A stretch of 64,000 bases of DNA from Marinifilum sp. D737 (GCF_026672275.1 NZ_JANQCD010000002.1:186001-250000), one strand, 5' to 3'; shown: positions 36,776-47,494, counted from the stretch's first letter. A program made the numbers and translations. The notes: a model not told the origin generated them from the sequence alone.

Positions 36776-39166
36776 TTAAAATGGATACCCGATACCAATA
36801 TTGAATGTCAACTGATTGAATTTAAAGGGACGTTTGGCAATAATCCAACGCTCATTGCTCCCTCTTGAGGGATCTCTCAACTTTAAACCTAAATCCAAAC
36901 GGAAAAGGATAAAGTTTAAATCTACCCTCGTACCAAAACCTGTGCCTAATGCAATTTCCTCATAAAAGCGGTCAAATTTAAAATCGGCTCCCTTTCTATC
37001 ATCCTTTTTTGAGATTGCCCATATGTTTCCTGCATCAAGAAAAAGCGCTCCTTCCAATGCCCAAAAAAGTTTAAAGCGATATTCAAGATTCGCTTCAATT
37101 TTAAGGTCGGCAGTATTGTTTGGATAAGTAGCTCCCTCATCTATATATGAACCAGGACCTAAAGATCGTGCCTGCCAGGCACGGATACCATTTGCTCCGC
37201 CCGAGAAATAACTTTTCTCGAATGGCAATACCTCTAAATTTCCATAAGGATAACCAATGCCAAAGAAAACACGATATACCATATTGTTTGCTCGGTTGAT
37301 ATATTGATTAAATCGATATTCAATATCACCTTTTACATACTGTGCATATCTAATTCCCAAAAAGTCATGGTAAGTTCCCTCAATATTTCCATCGGAGTCA
37401 TAATCGTTTCTTTTCGATCGACCCAATATATTATCAATGGTTTTCAAAGTATTACCAGCCACCTCTGCACTAAATCTCAGGTAATTGTAATTTCTCGGGA
37501 TATTAATATTCTGATCGTTATAAGTTACCGAATATCTTGAAGTGGCAATAACGTGATCGGTAAAAGAGTTCTGAATGTACAAATTGTCGATATCATTCAA
37601 AAAATCCTCACTTAAATCTTTCACATCCACAAAATTTAACTCAACCAAGTTAAAAGTGTGGCGCAAATACTTCGACGATTTCCAAAAATACCCAAAGCTT
37701 GCATCTGCAATGGTTCTGGTATAGTCAGGACGTTTCTGGAAATTATAGGAAAGTGAAAATATGGTTCTAGGATTGTATGACTTTCTGAATTTTTCAGCAT
37801 CGAAAAATGGAAGTATAAACTTAGGAATACTCAATTTTGAAACGATACCATACTCAGAAGAACTAAAATTTGTTTGCTCACTTGATTTCACATTTTCCCT
37901 GGCTGTAGAAAGCTGAACGTCTAACACCTCGGCACCGCCAAACAAATTTTTGTGCTGATAATTCAAATTTCCTGCAAATCCAATATTTCCAGAGGAATTG
38001 GTTCCTTCCAACTCGAATGAATAGAATTGTAGGTTGTGTGGACTTAATTGAATCACACAATTCAAACTACCGTATCCATCATCATTTGCTTTTGTGTCCT
38101 CATCAAAGTTTATATTCACAAACTTAAACTGATTCAATTGCTGTAATCTACTATATGATTGAGATACAGAATTCAAATTGTACAAACTCCCTTTTTTTAT
38201 AAGAATTGAGGATAGAATTACATCAGGCTTTATTTTAAGCTTTTTTCTATAAATAAACTCAACATTTTTATGCTCCAAAGTATCCAATTCCGATAAATAA
38301 ATTGAATCATTCATCAGCATTAACTTTGGATCATATTCGGTAAGGATTTTAATTTTATTAATTCGATACTTCTTGGTTGCCTTTTCATTCAAAGGTTTTT
38401 TCAAACCAACAAAAACATCCATTTGATGGTCTTTCTTTGTGCTATCCATCATAAAATGAATGTACTCTCTTGAAAAGTTAAAATACCCCTGATTCTTAAG
38501 CATCTTAAATATTCTCATTCTCTCTTCTCCAAGCACATCAGAGTCCACCTTTTTTCCCTGCTTAAGCTTCGCATTTTTTTTATCCTCATTCACAAAGCCA
38601 CGAATCAAAGTAGAATCAGGCATCTCACTTAATTTTTGCGATGGAGATAAAAAATTATAAGGCAATTCATCAAGTTGGTGATATAACTTACGATATCGAT
38701 AAGGTTTATTAGCTATTATGGTGTAATACACCTTTGCTTTTTTCTTTTTAAAAACAACTGAATCTTTTATCACAGCATTGTAATAACCTTTTTTCTTCAT
38801 GTATAACTGTAACTGGGCTACAGATCTTTTCGTCTGAAAATCTTCATAAATTACAGGCTCTTCTCCAATTCGTCTAAGCCATTTGTTAAAGCCTTTCGAT
38901 TTATCCTTACCAGACAAATTATAAAGTCCTAAATGAAAACGCCAGGTACCTAGGATCTTTAGGTTAGACTTTTGTTTGATATTCTTTTTAAGATCACTTA
39001 CTGGTACTGACCTGTCGTCAGTCTTAACAATAACTTTATTTAAAAGGTATTCATCATCCCCAACATACTTGGTGGTTGAACACGAACTTACACCAAGTAA
39101 GAGACTCAGAAAGAAAAGTAAAATCGGGAAATAATAACTACTTTTGTATTTTAGAATAGCTTTCAA
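36776..39166 (-). CDS. tamL: TamL-type BamA/TamA-family outer-membrane lipoprotein
   Basis: 796 residues. The N-terminus carries a lipobox (LLLGVSSC, Cys29), unusual for an Omp85 barrel but characteristic of the Bacteroidota TamL group. POTRA-like segments follow (about 100-400), then a 16-strand type barrel starting near FYSFELEGTNSSGNIGF and ending FKFNQLTFNIGIGYPF. The VRGF-like loop appears as NGIRAWQARSLGPG. Probable role: insertion of outer-membrane proteins or envelope homeostasis with TamB. Divergent from an RNA methyltransferase gene. Confidence 0.85.
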   Translation of the reverse strand: MKAILKYKSSYYFPILLFFLSLLLGVSSCSTTKYVGDDEYLLNKVIVKTDDRSVPVSDLKKNIKQKSNLKILGTWRFHLGLYNLSGKDKSKGFNKWLRRIGEEPVIYEDFQTKRSVAQLQLYMKKKGYYNAVIKDSVVFKKKKAKVYYTIIANKPYRYRKLYHQLDELPYNFLSPSQKLSEMPDSTLIRGFVNEDKKNAKLKQGKKVDSDVLGEERMRIFKMLKNQGYFNFSREYIHFMMDSTKKDHQMDVFVGLKKPLNEKATKKYRINKIKILTEYDPKLMLMNDSIYLSELDTLEHKNVEFIYRKKLKIKPDVILSSILIKKGSLYNLNSVSQSYSRLQQLNQFKFVNINFDEDTKANDDGYGSLNCVIQLSPHNLQFYSFELEGTNSSGNIGFAGNLNYQHKNLFGGAEVLDVQLSTARENVKSSEQTNFSSSEYGIVSKLSIPKFILPFFDAEKFRKSYNPRTIFSLSYNFQKRPDYTRTIADASFGYFWKSSKYLRHTFNLVELNFVDVKDLSEDFLNDIDNLYIQNSFTDHVIATSRYSVTYNDQNINIPRNYNYLRFSAEVAGNTLKTIDNILGRSKRNDYDSDGNIEGTYHDFLGIRYAQYVKGDIEYRFNQYINRANNMVYRVFFGIGYPYGNLEVLPFEKSYFSGGANGIRAWQARSLGPGSYIDEGATYPNNTADLKIEANLEYRFKLFWALEGALFLDAGNIWAISKKDDRKGADFKFDRFYEEIALGTGFGTRVDLNFILFRLDLGLKLRDPSRGSNERWIIAKRPFKFNQLTFNIGIGYPF

Positions 39167-39320
39167 GAATGAATTGAATATTTATCGGTTTAAATTACAA
39201 CAAAGATACTTATATCAATTAAAAATTTGTAATGCATCTGTAACATTTATGAGCATTGCTTTTATTCTTGAAAAACGCCAACACAAACAATCTGATTTAC
39301 TAACTCTTAAGCTTTTAGCA

Positions 39321-40091
39321 GTGCTTTCAAAAAATCAAATTAAACTTATATCCAGCTTACAAAAGAAAAAATATAGAGATTCTCATCAACTTTTTGTTGC
39401 CGAAGGCGATAAGTTGGTAATGGACCTGCTACAAACCAACATAAAAGTGGCTTACCTTGTGCACACTCCAGATTGGAAAAACGCACCAACTACAGAACAT
39501 CTTAATCAGATTGAAAATCGTATTGAAACAGATCTTAAACTAATGAAAAAGGTGAGTAGTTTAAAAACACCATCGCCTGTGCTTGCGGTTTTCAGGATTC
39601 CAGCTAGCGATATTGATGAACACACCATAAAAAACTCCTTATCGATATTACTTGATGATGTTCAGGACCCAGGCAACCTGGGTACCATTATCCGCATTGC
39701 CGATTGGTTTGGCATTAAGAATATCTTTTGCTCACAAAACACTGTAGATGTATACAATCCTAAGGTGATACAGGCAAGTATGGGAGCTATAGCACGAGTT
39801 AAAGTTAGCTACTCTTCTTTAAGTGATTTGATTTCCCATTACCATACAGAGGACTTCCCGGTATATGGAACTTTTTTGGAAGGTGAAACCATTTACAAAT
39901 GCGAATTGCAGAACAAGGGGTTTATTGTAATGGGCAACGAAGGTCAGGGAATATCCGAAGAAATTGGGCAAATGGTGAGCGATAAATTATTCATTCCAAA
40001 CTTCCCTGCCGATCAGGAAACGTCAGAATCATTGAATGTATCGGTTGCAACCTCTATTATTTGTTCGGAGTTTAGAAGAGGAGAGTATTAA
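39321..40091 (+). CDS. TrmH/SpoU-family RNA 2'-O-methyltransferase
   Basis: 256 residues from the GTG at 39321 (reads MLSKNQIKLISSLQKKKYRD), the usual start of the Bacteroidota proteins. In-frame ATGs at 39249 and 39144 add weakly convincing residues and the latter overlaps tamL. SpoU motifs: DDVQDPGNLGTIIRIADWFG (motif 1), FIVMGNEGQGIS (motif 2), and SLNVSVATSI (motif 3), forming the trefoil-knot SAM site. The N-terminal substrate-binding domain is present. Target is probably rRNA or tRNA ribose. Confidence 0.88.
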   Translation: MLSKNQIKLISSLQKKKYRDSHQLFVAEGDKLVMDLLQTNIKVAYLVHTPDWKNAPTTEHLNQIENRIETDLKLMKKVSSLKTPSPVLAVFRIPASDIDEHTIKNSLSILLDDVQDPGNLGTIIRIADWFGIKNIFCSQNTVDVYNPKVIQASMGAIARVKVSYSSLSDLISHYHTEDFPVYGTFLEGETIYKCELQNKGFIVMGNEGQGISEEIGQMVSDKLFIPNFPADQETSESLNVSVATSIICSEFRRGEY

Positions 40092-40311
40092 GCCCACTAT
40101 ACCTATTGTGTTAGGGTTGAGCTTCTGAAATAAATACATCAGAAGTTGCCTCCTTGCCAATAGTGAAGCACTCCCAACGCATGAATAGTATATACATGAC
40201 ATGCTTGGCCTGAGGTCCGGGAAAGCATCACCTGATGTGTGGTGAGATATACAGATAGTAATTATTGTCTTCAAAAATGTGAGTACACACATTCAAAGAT
40301 CAACATCTTAA

Positions 40312-41883
40312 CTAACGTGAGTTCGACGTAAAATACCTATCAAACGCATCGGCGCATTGCTCACCATCCATGGCAGCGGATACAATACCGCCAGCGTAAC
40401 CTGCCCCTTCGCCACAAGGAAATAGTCCTACGATTTTGGTATGCTGAAAAGTTTCACGATCTCTTGGTATTCTTACCGGCGAAGATGTGCGCGATTCTAC
40501 TCCTAGGATTACAGCTTTATTGGTAAGAAATCCTCTTGATTTTCTGCCAAATGCCTTAAAGCCTTCTTGCAATCGATAAGAAATGTGCTCGGGCAACCAC
40601 TTGTGCATTTGGGAAGACACCACACCCGGATGATAGGAGGTTTTTGGCAGGCTTTCGCTTTTTCTTCCTTCAACAAAATCTTTCATTCGCTGGGCAGGAG
40701 CTGTTAGGTTCTCCCCTCCTTCTACAAATGATTGTGCCTCCAAATCTTCCTGAAAATGCAATCCAGCCAAGGGTCCAAATTGCTCATATTCCGCTAAATC
40801 TTCGGTGCGAATTTCAACGGCCATTCCAGAATTGGCAAAGGCAGTATTTCTTCCCGATGATGACATTCCGTTTACCACTTGCTGATTTTCGCCTGTTGCA
40901 GCCGGAACAATTACTCCACCCGGACACATGCAGAAGGAATACACCCCGCGTCCTTCAACCTGATGTACAAAACTGTAAGTGGCCGCTGGTAAATACTTGC
41001 CTCTTCCGTTTGGATTGTGATATTGAATTTGGTCGATTAATTCCTGTGGATGTTCGATACGAACTCCCATTGCAAAAGATTTTGCTTCAATATCGATATC
41101 AGATTCATTTAATTTTCGGTATACATCGCGAGCCGAATGACCTGTTGCCAAAATCACTGCTTCACCCTTAAACGTTTTGCCATCCTGAGTTTTCACACCT
41201 GTAATTTTATTGGCATCCAGCAAGTAATCGGTCACCTTACATGAAAAGTGAACTTCTCCACCTGCAGCAATAATACTCTTACGGATATTAACAATTACCT
41301 TAGGCAAAACATCGGTTCCAATATGCGGATGAGCTTCGTACAGAATCTCATCCTGAGCACCATGAAAATGTAGCACATTTAAAATTTTCTTCAGATTTCC
41401 GCGCTTTTTAGATCGGGTATACAACTTACCATCCGAGAAAGTTCCTGCACCACCCTCTCCAAAAGAGTAGTTTGAGTCTGGATCTACATTTCTGGTTCTA
41501 TGCAACTGACCCAAATCTTTCTTTCGATCTTCAACACTTTTTCCTCGCTCTAAAACAATAGGGCAATATCCCAATTCTACCAATCGTAAAGCCGCAAATA
41601 AACCTGCAGGACCAGCCCCCACAACAATTGCCTTTTTCTTATCTTTTACATTCGGATAATCAAATATCAATTCTTTCGCCACAGGAAGCTTTTCATCCAC
41701 TGCAACACGAAACTTCATATTTATTTTGATATCTCTTCTTCGAGCATCAATAGATTTTCTTAGAATTTGAATTCCATTAATTCTACCAACTTTTATATTT
41801 ATTTTTTGAGCCAGAATAGGCTTATAAAAGGATTCATCAGAAGCTTGTTTGGGATTCAGAACAATATCAATATCAGTAATCAT
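40312..41883 (-). CDS. FAD-dependent oxidoreductase (BaiN/RdsA-like NAD(P)/FAD protein)
   Basis: 523 residues. An N-terminal extension of about 85 residues (IDIVLNPKQASDESFY...) precedes the dinucleotide-binding motif VVGAGPAGLFAALRLVELG. Further FAD contacts are in YSFGEGGAGTFSDGKLYTR and the C-terminal GLFPCGEGAGYAGGIVSAAMDG. The long FAD-utilising family in Bacteroidota has no firm reaction assigned. Single gene facing the methyltransferase gene. Confidence 0.8.
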   Translation of the reverse strand: MITDIDIVLNPKQASDESFYKPILAQKINIKVGRINGIQILRKSIDARRRDIKINMKFRVAVDEKLPVAKELIFDYPNVKDKKKAIVVGAGPAGLFAALRLVELGYCPIVLERGKSVEDRKKDLGQLHRTRNVDPDSNYSFGEGGAGTFSDGKLYTRSKKRGNLKKILNVLHFHGAQDEILYEAHPHIGTDVLPKVIVNIRKSIIAAGGEVHFSCKVTDYLLDANKITGVKTQDGKTFKGEAVILATGHSARDVYRKLNESDIDIEAKSFAMGVRIEHPQELIDQIQYHNPNGRGKYLPAATYSFVHQVEGRGVYSFCMCPGGVIVPAATGENQQVVNGMSSSGRNTAFANSGMAVEIRTEDLAEYEQFGPLAGLHFQEDLEAQSFVEGGENLTAPAQRMKDFVEGRKSESLPKTSYHPGVVSSQMHKWLPEHISYRLQEGFKAFGRKSRGFLTNKAVILGVESRTSSPVRIPRDRETFQHTKIVGLFPCGEGAGYAGGIVSAAMDGEQCADAFDRYFTSNSR

Positions 41884-41931
41884 GTAAAAAAGTAAAAAGG
41901 TGAAATGGTAAAAAAGTGCAAGAGTAGTAAA

Positions 41932-42636
41932 TTACTCGAAATGAAAGGATAATGTAACTATTTTAGAGTTCATACCACGAATGGCATCTGTGTATGCCTC
42001 ATAACCGGGATTCTCAATATCATAGCTATGATTAATGATATCGCGCAAACCTATTGCAAATTTCAATTCGGTAGCCAACTTAAAGTATGGCAAATAAAAA
42101 TCGATACCAGCACCTAACTCCAAATACACATCAGTAGAATTTAAACGAATCAGCATATTATTTTCCGGATCGAGCTTATCTTGCGATTGCACATCAATTT
42201 TATAACTAGCTCCTCCAATCAAATATGGTCGATAGTTATTCAATCGCTTTGCGCGATATTTGAGCATTAAAGGAAGGTTTACCAAAACTGATTCAACAGT
42301 TACATCTTCCTGTGGCAAGTTGGAATACTTTATGGTTCGTTCTCCAAACTCCAGCCCCGGCAAAAATCTTAAGGACCAATTCTCATGCAAACGCAAATCA
42401 GAAACAATTCCTACCGAAAATCCAGGGGAAAAAACAACTTGTTCAGCTCTGGCATCATTTACCCCTGAGTTGTATAAGGCAAAATCCATATTATTTACAG
42501 CCAATGTAAAACCAAAGTGCAACCATTTTTGGTCAACTTTTTGGTAATTCAGTATGCTTTCAGGCTTATATCTACTTTGCGAAAAAGCAGAGGAATAAAG
42601 GGAAAGACAGAGCAGTATTAATAGTAATCGTTTCAA
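41932..42636 (-). CDS. porT: PorT-family protein of the type IX secretion system
   Basis: 234 residues with signal peptide (MKRLLLILLCLSLYSSAFSQ) and an eight-strand barrel-like pattern ending in VTLSFHFE. The PorT family includes the essential T9SS/gliding component, and its position directly after ubiE is the conserved one in the phylum, which supports porT proper and not just a generic outer-membrane beta-barrel. 42 bp after ubiE. Confidence 0.82.
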   Translation of the reverse strand: MKRLLLILLCLSLYSSAFSQSRYKPESILNYQKVDQKWLHFGFTLAVNNMDFALYNSGVNDARAEQVVFSPGFSVGIVSDLRLHENWSLRFLPGLEFGERTIKYSNLPQEDVTVESVLVNLPLMLKYRAKRLNNYRPYLIGGASYKIDVQSQDKLDPENNMLIRLNSTDVYLELGAGIDFYLPYFKLATELKFAIGLRDIINHSYDIENPGYEAYTDAIRGMNSKIVTLSFHFE

Positions 42637-42678
42637 TCTGGATCGTTTATTTTTAGTAATAACCCCTAAAATATAAAA

Positions 42679-43422
42679 TTATTGTATTGATTTGGTTCCA
42701 ATATATATCGAGGCAATACCAAAACTTAGTTTGATCTGTTTTGTTTCAGTAAAACCGCAAGCTTCATAAATCTTTAGAAAAGCGTCACCATCAGGGAAAG
42801 CATCAACAGATTCGGGCAAGTAAGTGTATGCCGAAGCATCTTTTGACACCATTCTTCCCCAGAATGGAAGAATCCTAAAAAAGTAAAAATTATAAATCTG
42901 CTTAATTGGAAATCTTCTTGGTTTTGAAAATTCTAGAACCACCACTTTACCTCCAGGTCGAACCACACGGTTCATTTCTGACAATCCTTTTTCAAGGTTT
43001 TCAAAATTCCTAACACCAAAGGCCACCGTTATTGCATCAAAAGTGTTATCCTCGAATTGAATATTTTCAGAATCTCCTTCCAACAATTCAATTTTATGCG
43101 ATAAGTTTTTCTTTGAAATTTTTTCTCTCCCTACAGCCAACATTTCGGTAGAGATATCAATTCCTACAACCTTATCGGGATTCAATTTTAGGTTAGCCAA
43201 AGCAAAGTCTCCAGTTCCTGTAGCAATATCCAAAACCATTTTCGGCTGCAAAGGTTTCAATAACTTTACCGCCTTCTTTCTCCACAACTTATCAATTCCC
43301 ATTGACAAAACATGATTTAAAAAATCATATTTCTTTGCAATATTATTGAACATCAGGGCAACTTGTGCCTTCTTCCCTTTATCTAAATCTTTGTATGGAT
43401 TTACCACGAACTTTCTTTTCAA
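42679..43422 (-). CDS. ubiE: Demethylmenaquinone methyltransferase (UbiE/MenG)
   Basis: 247 residues. SAM motif [17 protein letters not shown], then [16 protein letters not shown], and UbiE signatures [19 protein letters not shown] and [17 protein letters not shown]. Last step of menaquinone synthesis, at the inner membrane. Cotranscribed with porT. Confidence 0.95.
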   Translation of the reverse strand: MKRKFVVNPYKDLDKGKKAQVALMFNNIAKKYDFLNHVLSMGIDKLWRKKAVKLLKPLQPKMVLDIATGTGDFALANLKLNPDKVVGIDISTEMLAVGREKISKKNLSHKIELLEGDSENIQFEDNTFDAITVAFGVRNFENLEKGLSEMNRVVRPGGKVVVLEFSKPRRFPIKQIYNFYFFRILPFWGRMVSKDASAYTYLPESVDAFPDGDAFLKIYEACGFTETKQIKLSFGIASIYIGTKSIQ

Positions 43423-43471
43423 ATTAATAGTGAGGAAATCTAGTAACAGATCTTATAGATTTCAAAAACAA

Positions 43472-43498
43472 TGCGATCGTTATCAATTTACGATCGCA
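43472..43498 (-). terminator. Second hairpin between purL and ubiE
   Basis: Perfect 9-bp inverted repeat TGCGATCGT / ACGATCGCA with a 9-nt loop, followed on the minus strand by TTGTTTTTG. It stands in tandem behind the purL terminator. Confidence 0.6.
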
Positions 43499-43511
43499 CA
43501 AATATAGTGAA

Positions 43512-43543
43512 TGAAAAACAAAGAACCATTATCTGATTCTTTG
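43512..43543 (-). terminator. Terminator of purL
   Basis: Minus strand CAAAGAA pairs with TTCTTTG around an 11-nt loop and is followed by a TTTTT run; 33 bp past the purL stop. Confidence 0.7.
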
Positions 43544-43575
43544 TTATCTGTAATCTTAATATTTTCAGCAAATAT

Positions 43576-45732
43576 CTATCCGATAATATTATTTTTCATG
43601 TAAATTTTCTTGTATTCATCAATATAACCGTATGAGAGATCATCAATTCTTAGTTCTCCTTTTGTGATGTGTCCTAAAGTAGAAAATGGCAAACCACTTT
43701 CCATCATCATGTCAACAAATTCGTTTTCATTTTCCATTGATACTGAAACTACAACCCTACCCTGAGCTTCGCCAAATAAGAAGGCATCCATACGCACCTC
43801 GGCAGGCGAAGTAATGTCAAAGCCTAAACCAAGTGGCATCGATGACTCGATCAGGTTAAAGAACAATCCTCCACGCTCAACGCTGTGAGCAGAACAAATC
43901 AGTTTAGCTTCTATTAATTTGGTTACCGTTTCATTAATTGCTTTTTCATCCTCAATATTGAAATATGGAATTCCCACCTGACACTTTTGGTGATAAGAAC
44001 ACAAATACTCTGAACCCGATATGTCATTTCTGGATTTACCGATTAAGAAAATCATTTCACCTTTGTTTCTAAAAATGTACGACATATGATTCTCCTTATT
44101 TGGCAAAGCTCCCATCATGGCAATAACAGGTGTTGGATTTATGGCTTTTCGCTTTCCTAAAACAGAACTTTCATTGTAAAAGCTCACATTTCCTCCAACT
44201 ACCGGAGTTTCAAAATAAGAACTTGCTTTGGCGACTCCTTTTATTGTTGCCACAAATTGAGAATAGACATTTTCTTCAAGCGGACTTCCAAAGTTCAAAC
44301 AATCATTTATTGCTAATGGCTTACCTCCCGAACAAACAATTCTTCTGGCGGCTCGAGCAATATTAATTTGTGCTCCTACATATGCATTATTAAGAGAATA
44401 CACCGAATTACCTGATACAGTAAAGCAAACTGCTTTCTTATCATTTCCAAAAAATGTGATTTGAGCATCGGATGGAGAATTGTCTCTGTCTTCTATATTT
44501 CTTTGAAGATGCTCCTTGATTACAAGATTAGGATTGTTCACCATCTTATTAATCACTTTCCAATAATTATCAGGTTCTGGAATGGTTTCAAGGTAATCTA
44601 TGGTATCAACCTGAGCCAAATCATGAAATTTGCGGTCTGCTTGTGGAGCTCCATATCCCATTACCAAATCCTTAGCAATTACTTCGGCAACTAATTTTGA
44701 GCTCTCAAAAAATCTGATCGACTTATTATTGGTTAATGCACCAATCTCCTCGCAAACAAGTTTGTGCTCTTCAAATGTTTTCTGAATTAAGTCTGCATTT
44801 TTCTTATCTGCTACCAACAGGAATCGCTCTTGTGTTCTCGAAAGAAGAACTTCCTCAACCTTAATTCCATTCTGACTTAGAGGTATTTTATTTAAATCAA
44901 TATCGATTCCTGTATTGGCATAAGCACTTACTACAGAACATGAATTAATGATACCCGCCATATCCATATTTTCAACTCTTACCAATGCATCCTGATCATT
45001 AAGTTTCAGAATCACTTCAGTTAGCGAATTGCCAAGATCTGGATTTCCTTTTGGAATTGTAAAACTCTCATTTTGTCCGAAGACGCCTTCGGAACCTGTT
45101 GGATTTCCAACAATGAACAACACCTGACCTGCTTCTAGTTTTCTATTGAAAAGAAGTTTATCTTTTGAAACAAGTCCGGCCACCATTACATTTACAATGG
45201 GGTTTGTATCGTATGATGAATTGTAGAAAATTTCGCTTCCAATATCTTCTATGTATAAAACATTTGAATAATCATTTATCCCCTTAATGATTTCATCCAT
45301 CAACCATTTTGTCCTATCCAAAGTAGAATCACCAAATCGTAATGAATTGAGAATAATTTGCGGCTTGGCACCAAGTGAAACAATATCTCTACACACATCA
45401 CCAACACATGTCGCAGCCCCTTGATATGGATCAATACCGGAAGGATGATTGTGTGTTCCCATTTTGAATACACAATATTCTCCATTTCCTAAATCAACAA
45501 CTCCTGCACTCGATTCTCTTGCACCTGAAATAATATATTCGCCTTTGTTAGGCAGCGATGATATCCATGAAACAGAACTTTTGTAAGATAAGTTCTCTGA
45601 CCACATAACAGAATAAATCTGTAGTTCTAATAAATTAGGATTTCGACCTAAACTTTCTACGATCTTATCGTATGATTCTTTATCTATGCCAAGATCTTCG
45701 GCAACCTGAACTGATACATCTTGTTTTTCCAT
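43576..45732 (-). CDS. purL: Phosphoribosylformylglycinamidine synthase subunit PurL (short form)
   Basis: 718 residues, the small PurL that works with separate PurQ and PurS, unlike the about 1300-residue fused enzyme. Signatures: KMGTHNHPSGIDPYQGAATCVGD (key residues THNHPS, GAATGV-like), GGNVSFYNES, and AHSVERGGLFFNLIE. Fourth step of purine synthesis, ATP-dependent amidation of FGAR. No purQ or purS is in this window, so they must lie elsewhere. Confidence 0.93.
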   Translation of the reverse strand: MEKQDVSVQVAEDLGIDKESYDKIVESLGRNPNLLELQIYSVMWSENLSYKSSVSWISSLPNKGEYIISGARESSAGVVDLGNGEYCVFKMGTHNHPSGIDPYQGAATCVGDVCRDIVSLGAKPQIILNSLRFGDSTLDRTKWLMDEIIKGINDYSNVLYIEDIGSEIFYNSSYDTNPIVNVMVAGLVSKDKLLFNRKLEAGQVLFIVGNPTGSEGVFGQNESFTIPKGNPDLGNSLTEVILKLNDQDALVRVENMDMAGIINSCSVVSAYANTGIDIDLNKIPLSQNGIKVEEVLLSRTQERFLLVADKKNADLIQKTFEEHKLVCEEIGALTNNKSIRFFESSKLVAEVIAKDLVMGYGAPQADRKFHDLAQVDTIDYLETIPEPDNYWKVINKMVNNPNLVIKEHLQRNIEDRDNSPSDAQITFFGNDKKAVCFTVSGNSVYSLNNAYVGAQINIARAARRIVCSGGKPLAINDCLNFGSPLEENVYSQFVATIKGVAKASSYFETPVVGGNVSFYNESSVLGKRKAINPTPVIAMMGALPNKENHMSYIFRNKGEMIFLIGKSRNDISGSEYLCSYHQKCQVGIPYFNIEDEKAINETVTKLIEAKLICSAHSVERGGLFFNLIESSMPLGLGFDITSPAEVRMDAFLFGEAQGRVVVSVSMENENEFVDMMMESGLPFSTLGHITKGELRIDDLSYGYIDEYKKIYMKNNIIG

Positions 45733-45887
45733 GGCGCAAGTTTATTGGTGATGAATATTTTAAATTTAAAAAAAATAAGATAGGAACACGAATTATCACC
45801 TTAGTTTTTACCTTTACAACTCCAAGAAAAGATTGATTGTAAATTACAGTCTCAACAACAAAACAAAATTAATATCACAAATACAAA

Positions 45888-46646
45888 ATGACTAAAATTG
45901 CTTTTATAACAGGTGCTACAGCAGGCATCGGTGAAGCTTGTGCCAAAAAAATGGCAAAAGTGGGATACGACCTTATTATTTCGGGAAGAAGAGAAGAAAA
46001 TTTAAACCGATTAGAAGAGGAAATTCTTAAAGAGTATCCATGTAATATCCGTAAATTGGTTTTGGATGTAAGACAACAAGAAGAGGTTTTCGAAAAAATC
46101 AATGAATTACCTGAAGAATGGAAAAAGATTGACCTTTTGGTAAACAATGCTGGATTGGCAGTTGGCGTTTCGGCACTACAAGATGGGGTTATTGATGATT
46201 GGGAAAGAATGATTGACACCAACATTAAAGGGTTACTTTACATTACTAAAGCTGTAAGTCCTTTGATGATAGAAAGAAAACAAGGTCATATCATAAATGT
46301 TACTTCAATTGCTGGAAAAGAAGTATATCCAGGAGGAAATGTTTATTGCGCCACAAAACATGCTGCAGATGCTTTAACCAAAGGGATGAGAATCGATATG
46401 CTTCCTCATAACATCAAAGTTTCCTCGATTGCTCCGGGTATGGTTGAAACAGAATTCTCTATTGTTCGATTTAAAGGGGATAAAGATAAAGCTGACCAGG
46501 TTTACAATGGTTTTACCCCATTATATGCGGAAGACATAGCTGATACTGTAGAGTTTATTGCAACTCGTCCTGCTCACGTGAACATTAACGATATTCTTAT
46601 CATGCCAACAGCCCAAGCTTCAGCAAGAGATGTTGTGCGTAACTAA
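45888..46646 (+). CDS. Short-chain dehydrogenase/reductase (YdfG-like)
   Basis: 252 residues of classical SDR type. Cofactor motif TGATAGIGEACAKKM, NNAGLAVGV, and catalytic Ser-Tyr-Lys in VTSIAGKEVYPGGNVYCATKHA. Closest in pattern to NADP-dependent 3-hydroxy acid dehydrogenases such as YdfG. Substrate not deducible. Monocistronic, between two minus-strand genes. Confidence 0.88.
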   Translation: MTKIAFITGATAGIGEACAKKMAKVGYDLIISGRREENLNRLEEEILKEYPCNIRKLVLDVRQQEEVFEKINELPEEWKKIDLLVNNAGLAVGVSALQDGVIDDWERMIDTNIKGLLYITKAVSPLMIERKQGHIINVTSIAGKEVYPGGNVYCATKHAADALTKGMRIDMLPHNIKVSSIAPGMVETEFSIVRFKGDKDKADQVYNGFTPLYAEDIADTVEFIATRPAHVNINDILIMPTAQASARDVVRN

Positions 46647-46716
46647 TAAGCCGATATTCATTCATCATTTTTAAACCAAATCTGATTTTCTGCAGCTATT
46701 TTTTTTCGAACTCGGA

Positions 46717-47367
46717 TTAATAAGTACATGAAATTTCCTCGGATTCGATGATCCAACGGCCAGGAATAAACTGTTTGGATTTAATATGAATGGTTTTGGC
46801 TAATTGATCGCCCGTAACGGCAAGAATTCGATTCATTTTTCCGATAAATAAAAACTTAAAATTTCGGCTGATCAAGGCAGCAAAGCTTTCGAACAGCCGG
46901 AATTCTTTCCTTCCACCATAAATTACAGATGGTCGATAAATGGTAACCGACTCAAATTCCAGAGAGTTAATAAAACATTCGGCCTCGCCTTTAACTCTTT
47001 GATAGAAAAAATAAGATTCCGGACTAGCTCCTATCGCACTAATCAAATGAAAGTTACCAATCCCCTTTTCCTCACAAACCTTCGCAAACTTTGTAATATA
47101 TTCGTAATCGATCGTTCTGAAATTTTCTTTTGTTTGAGCCTTTCTTATTGTTGTTCCGATACAACAAAATGCCACATCAATCTCAGAAGGTATTTGTTCA
47201 CAAGTAAAAGATTCAAAATCTATTACAATCTGCTCCAAGTTTGGATGATTCATGGACAATCTCTTTCTAACCAAAGCATAAACTTTTGTATAATCCTGAT
47301 CTGCCAATATACGTTTCAATAATTTTGCTCCCGTAAATCCAGAAGCTCCACTTACAATTGCCTTCAT
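46717..47367 (-). CDS. NAD(P)-binding atypical SDR (HTATIP2/oxidoreductase-like)
   Basis: 216 residues from the ATG ending at 47367 (MKAIVSGASGFTGAKLL); upstream residues of the longer frame lack family character. Rossmann motif GASGFTGAKLL at the start, CCIGTTIRKAQTKENF in the middle, and YYxxK-like FYQRVKGEAE. Small proteins of this type are poorly characterised; substrate unknown. Confidence 0.82.
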   Translation of the reverse strand: MKAIVSGASGFTGAKLLKRILADQDYTKVYALVRKRLSMNHPNLEQIVIDFESFTCEQIPSEIDVAFCCIGTTIRKAQTKENFRTIDYEYITKFAKVCEEKGIGNFHLISAIGASPESYFFYQRVKGEAECFINSLEFESVTIYRPSVIYGGRKEFRLFESFAALISRNFKFLFIGKMNRILAVTGDQLAKTIHIKSKQFIPGRWIIESEEISCTY

Positions 47368-47440
47368 AATACAATAATTTAAGAGGTTTGGTACTCTATT
47401 TAAAGGCAAGTTACGGCTTTCACGATAAAATCAAAAACAC

Positions 47441-47472
47441 AAAAAGGCTTTTGCTCACACAAAAACCTTTTT
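47441..47472 (-). terminator. Terminator of the hybrid sensor kinase gene
   Basis: Near-perfect inverted repeat AAAAAGGCTTTTG / CAAAAACCTTTTT around a 6-nt loop, rich in T on both sides so it may work in both directions. 22 bp past the kinase stop. Confidence 0.7.
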
Positions 47473-47494
47473 CTTAAAATTTAACCTATTTATG

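Noticed and set aside
40029-40292. Minus-strand 87-residue frame after the RNA methyltransferase gene
   Set aside because: It overlaps the 3' end of the methyltransferase gene on the other strand, has no domain, and the gap looks like non-coding sequence with small inverted repeats (CTTCTG/CAGAAG).
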